Source of the DNA: Leptoclinus maculatus
Taxonomy: Eukaryota > Chordata > Actinopteri > Perciformes > Stichaeidae
NCBI GenBank assembly: GCA_032191485.1
Contig: JAVDOI010000041.1
Coordinates: 469,501 to 533,500 of the forward strand
DNA length: 64,000 bases
Direction of reading: 5' to 3'
The position numbers were made by a program, and so were the translations under genes. The notes beneath the pieces are model-generated. The model had not been told where the DNA came from. It was given only the letters and a program-made list of their open reading frames with translations, and did no database searches. Positions 58,436 to 64,000 of this stretch are shown in pieces (position 1 is the first letter of the stretch; every line of letters begins with the position of its first letter).

Positions 58436-59732
58436 GTCCTCTAAAGATCTCTAAGACCTGAATGAGAGAGACACAGAGAGATAGAGGGAGAGGAGTGTGT
58501 GTGTGGGGGGGGGGAGTCCTCTAAAGATCTCTAAGACCTGAATGAGAGAGACACAGAGAGATAGAGGGAGAGGAGTGTGTGTGTGTCTCAGTGCCTCTGT
58601 GTGTTTATCAACACTAATGAGCTCATATGAACACCTGTGTGAGAGATTAGAGTGAACAGTGATTTTCAACAAAACTACCTGTCAAACATATGCCCTTCAT
58701 ACCAAAACCATGAGACTAATCAATAAAATATGGATACCGTGAGAGAGATAAGACTCTGCCAAACGCGGTAAAGTGATTTTTATGTTTGTGGTGTTAAAAA
58801 TGTGAGCTACAGCGCAAGATACAAAACTGGTACCGTCTGCTTTCTTTGAGAAATGAGTGGTCAGATTTAACATGGAGTCTAATGGAGCAGTTGGTTGGCG
58901 TTCATGTTGCTCTGCGGCTCTTTGAGCCAAATGTGTAAGTCTGTTGGATTCCATAGACATCTGTGTGCGACAGCACAACATTTCCAAGCTTTTTGGCCAA
59001 AAATGGTGTATAAAGAGTAAAAATTGTGGGACCTGGAGCAATTTGTTTGGAAAAATCACAGAATATTTTCCTGCTTTTCCATATCAAATGTATTATTGTT
59101 AGATGAATTAAGTGTCCAGTGCCATACACTTTGTTTTGTCCAGTTTGATATCATATTCTTGTAATGTTCAATTTGAACATAGTTGAAGGAAATTATTTTA
59201 ATAAAAGAGTTGAATTATTAATTTACTTATATTCGTTAATTTTTCCAATAAATGTCCAATTACATCAGCACATTCATTATTCTAGTGTTATAGTTGTGGG
59301 TAATTATTAAAGCATCTTTTATTACCTACAAATAGACACCAAGATCATTCAAATCGGGGAAATACAAAGTTTTATTAAGAAAACAAATTTTCGGGAGGCC
59401 CAATTGGTGGCCATCTTGAAAAATAGCCGCCATCTTGGATTTTTGAATGGCCAATCAGGCAGGTTTGACCAGATACCTCTGGAGAACAACCACCAAATGT
59501 CATGCTTGTATCATAATTTGCACGATTAATCTACTATCTGCCCCACTACATTGAATCAACTGAAAACATTACACAATCATTTATATCAGTATTTTAAGAG
59601 GATTTATATTTTTTTATATATATATATATATATATATGGTTACATATAGTTTCATTTCTTTGCCATATTTTAAGGATCATCAGAAATCATTACATTCATA
59701 AATTCAAAGATAAACATTCAATCTCGTATCCA
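58436..59732. repeat. Dispersed repeat R, copy R1 (unit B)
   Basis: Like 15583-16790, but the first 70 bp or so (TCCTCTAAAGATCTCTAAG to the GTGTGTGTG run) is duplicated in tandem (58436 and 58517), and the TA run near 59613-59638 is longer. The copy A counterpart is shorter at its 5' edge because the hAT-like insertion abuts it. Confidence 0.7.
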
Positions 59733-59945
59733 TAGTAACGATGCAATCGAGGACTCCATGGATAGAATGGTGTCATGATGACATCATGGAAGTTCCGGAA
59801 TTAATTTAGTTTACATGCCTGTGCCTTTCCTCAGACATTTCAGACAGACATCAAGTTGCTTCAGAGACACATTTGAGAATTGCATTGGAAAACTCACACA
59901 GTATTTCAAAGCACACATCAAATTTGTTCAGAAACACATTTGACA

Positions 59946-61244
59946 ATGGCAATGGCAAGCTCACTGAGCAGAAAAAAAACCCAAAAAGCGCTGGAGGAGA
60001 TGGAATTAAATTCCAAAGAGGTTGAACCTCCAATGAATTTTTACCTAAGTTCACTCGAGGAACAAGTACGATGTGAACTGTTGGATAGCGTGGCGAGGCT
60101 CACCCAAACAAAAACTGAGGGGAGAGTCCTCCTAGAAATTGATGAAGACTGTCTGCAACATTTTCTAGATGTTCTCCACAAAAACAACGAAACCACGAAA
60201 TCCCAGGTACAGCTCATCGCATCCTTTCAAGCACAAGAGGAGGAAGCGATGGAGATATCTTTCGTTCGAGCACAAGAGCAAGAAGCTGCAAAGCAGACTC
60301 TGGAAAAAGCTCAGGCTTTACATCAAGCCCAGATGGACGAACAGAGAGCGGAGACAAACAGGATCGCAGCAGCTCTGAAGGAAACACAGGACCTGCTGGA
60401 GACTGAGCGTCACAAGGAGGCTCTTAAGAAGGCCAAGCAGAAGCTGAAGACTTTAAGTCTACAATGGCAAAACAAGAAGCCTTCCCTCTCACCAGACCAG
60501 CCAAAAGACTCTGACCACTTTCACTCCCAGATGGAGGTCATTGCTTTCCTTCGAGCACAAGAGCAGGAAGCAGCCAAGCAGACTCTGGACAAAGCCCAGG
60601 CTTTATATCAAGCCCAGATGGACGAACAGAGAGCGGAGTCAAACAGGATTGCAGCAGCTCTGGAAGAAACGCAGGACCTGCTGGAGACTGAGCAGTACAA
60701 CCGAAAACAGGCTGAAACTACCACCGAGGAGGCAATGGAGACATCTGAGAACCTCTGTTGGAGACTTGATGAACTGTTCGATGTCAAAAATAAGCTCAGG
60801 GCGGCTCTTCGTAAGGCTAAGCAGACGCTGCAGACATTCCAAGCAGCCCATGAAGGTCAGCTGGAGGAGCAGAGAGCGGAGACAAACAGGATCGCAGCAG
60901 CTCTCAAAGAAACACAGGACCTGCTGGAGACTAAAACTACCACCAAGTCTGAGTTGGAGATATCCAAGAACCTCTGTCAGGCTAGAATTGTCGAACTGTT
61001 GGATCTCAACAGTAAGCTCAAGGCAGCTCTTGATGAGGCTGACCTGGAGCTGAAGAATAGACATCTACTGTGGCAAGAGGAGAAGTCTTCCTTCTTAGAC
61101 CAGAACAAAAAAGCCTGTGAACTTTACCATACCCAGGTGAAGATCACAGCTGAATTTGGAAGAAAGGAGAGGGAGGCTAAGCAGACGCTGCAGAGATTCC
61201 AAGCAGCCCATGAAGCCCATGAAGCCCACTGTCAACATCTTTAA
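59946..61244 (+). CDS. Intronless coiled-coil protein, 432 aa, copy B
   Basis: Full-length open frame matching 17004-18302. The only residue change I noticed is Thr for Pro at position 12 (KKTQK versus KKPQK), within an A-run that differs by substitution, not indel. Domain layout and internal repeats are as in copy A. Retention of a long open frame in both copies is compatible with function but also with the very recent age of the duplication. Confidence 0.65.
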   Translation: MAMASSLSRKKTQKALEEMELNSKEVEPPMNFYLSSLEEQVRCELLDSVARLTQTKTEGRVLLEIDEDCLQHFLDVLHKNNETTKSQVQLIASFQAQEEEAMEISFVRAQEQEAAKQTLEKAQALHQAQMDEQRAETNRIAAALKETQDLLETERHKEALKKAKQKLKTLSLQWQNKKPSLSPDQPKDSDHFHSQMEVIAFLRAQEQEAAKQTLDKAQALYQAQMDEQRAESNRIAAALEETQDLLETEQYNRKQAETTTEEAMETSENLCWRLDELFDVKNKLRAALRKAKQTLQTFQAAHEGQLEEQRAETNRIAAALKETQDLLETKTTTKSELEISKNLCQARIVELLDLNSKLKAALDEADLELKNRHLLWQEEKSSFLDQNKKACELYHTQVKITAEFGRKEREAKQTLQRFQAAHEAHEAHCQHL

Positions 61245-63190
61245 ATGAGATCCGTGCGCTATGGGGCGATCCGTGCGCTATGGGGCGATCAAAAATAAAT
61301 TGAATTTAATTGAATTGAATTTAATGTTTGTGTTTGAATTATGTCATGCTTGTATTTTAATGTGTAAAAATACATTTTGATGTATAAATTCATGGACAAT
61401 CACTGATGAGTTCTCATTTGCACCCAACAGCCTGAAAATATACAGTAAGTTGGCTCAACTGATTTAACATGTTGGTCCAAATATAGTGTCTTTAGTCTGT
61501 TGGTCATCTAAAGAGAATAATTCAATTAAAAACACCTGAACATTACGTTTTGCAACATTTTGCTGGTTTAGTACGAGTCTAAAGTGGCTTGAGAACTTAA
61601 GGCAAGAAGGTTAATTTAATGTCGCAGCACCTTTCAAACTGCAATTCAAGGTTTTATGGCAAGGAAATGCATTAGAAAGGTTAATATATCTGGCATCCAG
61701 CAGCAGAAGTGAGCAGAGGGCTGTAAAGACCCGCTGACGACATCATCAACTCTCTGCAGAGACCTGAAGCCCCGCCCACGCTGCTGCACAGAGCACCAAC
61801 GCTTGTATAGTATTAATTATCGTTAATATTATTTATTTATTCAGATGCATCGATACCGAAACGAGAAAAAACATAGGTATCATATACTGTATATATATAT
61901 ACATAAAATTGTGAATCAATTAGTATCGTGGTTGATCTGCTGTTCAGAGGCAGTTTATAGAATAACAGCGGCAGTGAATTAAAATCACTGGCAGTCAGAA
62001 GTGAGATCTGAACCCACGCCTCCATACAAACACATACTAACTTTACACAGGTTCAGGTGGTTATATGTGCATGTAGGTGTGAAGGTAGGTGACTTTGGAC
62101 CTACCTGACTTTACAAAGCTGGTCATCTCGTGGTCTTCAAACTGTGCTCCCTTTTAAAATCAGGTCCCACCATCGTTTGTCTTCAGATCGCTGGATCATT
62201 TCCCAGAATGCTCTTGTCACCTCCAGAGAAGGGTTATGAACCTCTGGTTAACACAAGAGCATGTTGTTGATCACGACTTCCCCCATTATGTCTACAGACA
62301 CGCTCGCTGCCCTGTGTACTTGCAGCGGTGCTTTTCAGCCGAAGTAAGTACATTCTTTTGATTGTACTTGTTTTTCAACTAGCGTGTGTTTAAGTCACCG
62401 AATCCAACCTTATTACCTTGTATGTTGCTGTTTTTAATTGCTGCATACCTTGTGAACAAAAATACATTTGTCAATGTTTGTCACACAGTCTCTTGTCAAT
62501 ATTCATATATAGAGGTGAGAATATTCACTGGCCTCAATTACAATTGACCTCCCATTTTATTTTGAAAGTGCCTTCAGAAATCAGGCTACAACAGTATATC
62601 TTAAAAAGCTGTATCTTTCCAACACCAGTATGTGTGTGACCCCCTCAGTACACACACTACATTACAAAAACAGAAATCTTTCTGAAGTGTGATGTTATCT
62701 GCAAAAATGCATTTGTCTTATAGCAGCTCTAAGACAGGGCACAGCATGTCCATGGCATTTTACACTTTTCTGACTTTTCCCTTACTGATAGCTCTTCTAC
62801 CCTTCTTCTACGTCACTCCATCTCCGGACAGGGTTAATACCACCATGGTTCACTGTCAGCCTGCATTGTTGACAGCAGTGCAGCTAAGAGTGGCAGCGAG
62901 CTTGGTAGAGACAGCAACAAACTTGTGGACCGCCGAGTGCCGTCTCTGCTCTGCACACAAGTGTAAGCTCGGCCCTCGGTGAAACATGAAAATCAGAGGA
63001 AAAGGAACAAGCGCGACAGTAACAGTTAACTAGAAAATTCCACAAGAAATTTTGACAGTGTGGCTTCTACTGCCCGAAGACGTTGCAATACATATATAGG
63101 CTACACGCCGATATTACCGGTAGTATCGTTGAGATTAAATTGAGATATTACTTCTCGCTTTTCTGCATTTTAGATTCATGTGAAAGGGGA
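61245..63190. other. Intergenic interval (unit B)
   Basis: Counterpart of 18303-20234, with the tRNA-Leu-like relic at 61994-62109 and an unsupported 97-codon frame at 62689-62982. A short AT-rich duplication (TTGAATTTAATTGAATTGAA) near 61300 is longer than in copy A. Confidence 0.5.
61994..62109 (-). pseudogene. tRNA-Leu-like relic (copy B)
   Basis: Same sequence as 19037-19152 at an offset of 42957. It was duplicated with the unit and provides no independent evidence of function. Confidence 0.4.
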
Positions 63191-63246
63191 AAAGTTCTCT
63201 AAAAATATCTAAGACCTGAATGACTGTATGATAGAGAGACAGAGAC

Positions 63247-63339
<93 letters not shown>

Positions 63340-64000
63340 GGAGAGAGACAGAGTGAGTGAGTGAGTGAGACAGCCAGACAGACATACATGAGGTCTAACA
63401 AAGCCTTTGACTGAATATCTCCAAGTCATGTGTGTGTGTGTAGAGACAGACAGAGAGCGTGCGTGCGTGTGTGTAACTGGTTGCCATTGTGAGGACGCAC
63501 CTGGTGTTAGAGGCAGACTGATTAAGAAACATTGCAGTAATCAGTGATTTTGAACAAAACCCCTTCCTCCTTTTAACAAAAAGCAGGAGTCTGAGTGCCA
63601 AAATATGGATATCGTGAGAAAGATAAGACTCTCCTGAACGCGGTAATGTGGTTTTTATGTTTGCTGTGTTAAAAATGTGAGATCCAGAGCAATATACAAA
63701 ACTGGTACCGTCTGCTTTCTTTGAGAAATGAGTGGTCAGATTTAACATGGAGTCTAATGGAGCAGTTGGTTGGCGTTCATGTCGCTCTGCGGCTCTTTGA
63801 GCCAAATGTGTAAGTCTGTTGGATTCCATAGACATCTGTGTGCGACAGCACAACATTTCCAAGCTTTTTGGCCAAAAATGGTGTATAAAGAGTAAAAATT
63901 GTGGGACCTGGAGCAATTTGTTTGGAAAAATCACAGAATATTTTCCTGCTTTTCCATATCAAATGTATTATTGTTAGATGAATTAAGTGTCCAGTGCCAT
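63191..64000. repeat. Dispersed repeat R, copy R2 (unit B), cut by window end
   Basis: Matches 20235 onward. The GACA tetranucleotide tract is expanded to about 90 bp (63247-63338), against about 30 bp in unit A. The repeat continues past the last base. Confidence 0.75.

Larger units (their letters stand above)
43951..64000 (+). repeat. Segmental duplication, copy B (runs off the window)
   Basis: Direct repeat of copy A. Main differences: an extra block at about 44247-44560; 2 bp missing in the Ig exon near 46865; loss of about 440 bp holding one appl1 exon (junction near 56250); a longer GT minisatellite (57684-58434); no hAT-like insertion before the R repeat; a longer GACA tract at 63240-63340. 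The copy is still homologous to A at the last base, so its right end is outside the window. Confidence 0.95.

Overview
The window is nuclear DNA of a bony (teleost-type) fish. The evidence is spliced vertebrate-style exons for an SRCR-Ig receptor and for zzef1 and appl1 homologues, dense (GT)n and (GA)n microsatellites, and fish-typical mobile elements: a Helentron-type rolling-circle element with a C-terminal endonuclease, a Ngaro/DIRS tyrosine-recombinase retrotransposon, LTRs and hAT fragments. No bacterial or viral gene organisation is present.

Layout. (1) About 106-21578 is copy A of a roughly 20 kb segmental duplication. (2) About 21579-43950 is a spacer found once in the window. (3) About 43951 to the window end is copy B, same orientation, nearly identical to A apart from local indels. 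Each copy carries, on the + strand and in order: a fish SRCR-SRCR-Ig-TM receptor gene; an AT-rich minisatellite; a CpG-containing promoter/first-exon-like block; ten exons from the middle of zzef1; exons from the middle of appl1 (BAR end to PH-PTB linker); a GT minisatellite; a dispersed repeat 'R'; an intronless 432-codon coiled-coil ORF; and a second R copy. zzef1 and appl1 are not natural neighbours and each lacks both ends, so this is a patchwork of gene fragments. The zzef1 piece already has a stop, a broken splice acceptor and a frameshift that both copies share.

The two copies differ in telling ways. Copy B has a 2 bp frameshift in the Ig exon of the receptor, a 1 bp deletion in a zzef1 exon, loss of one appl1 exon, and a 0.3 kb extra block near its start. 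Copy A has an extra hAT-like insertion of about 1.26 kb. The left boundary of both copies is the 5' end of repeat R, which suggests recombination between R copies. A false duplication in the assembly must also be considered.

The spacer is dominated by a decayed Helentron on the - strand (about 40.3 kb down to at least 24.4 kb, perhaps to 23.7 kb). In order it has a C76-like cysteine-peptidase ORF, an 18-residue-repeat ORF, a DUF6570-like region with a poly-Asp tract, an HUH Rep with its two-tyrosine motif, a Pif1-like helicase and an EEP endonuclease. It is split by three later insertions: a 5.3 kb Ngaro-like element with A1...B1-A2-B2 split direct repeats, a 970 bp solo LTR with TG...CA ends and a 4 bp target duplication, and a roughly 1.8 kb LTR-like block. 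Several frameshifts break the rest. Three strong hairpins, one with a telomere-like loop, lie 0.5 kb beyond the endonuclease stop.

The best candidates for functional genes are the copy A SRCR-Ig receptor and the two coiled-coil ORFs. Nearly everything else is pseudogene or mobile-element sequence.
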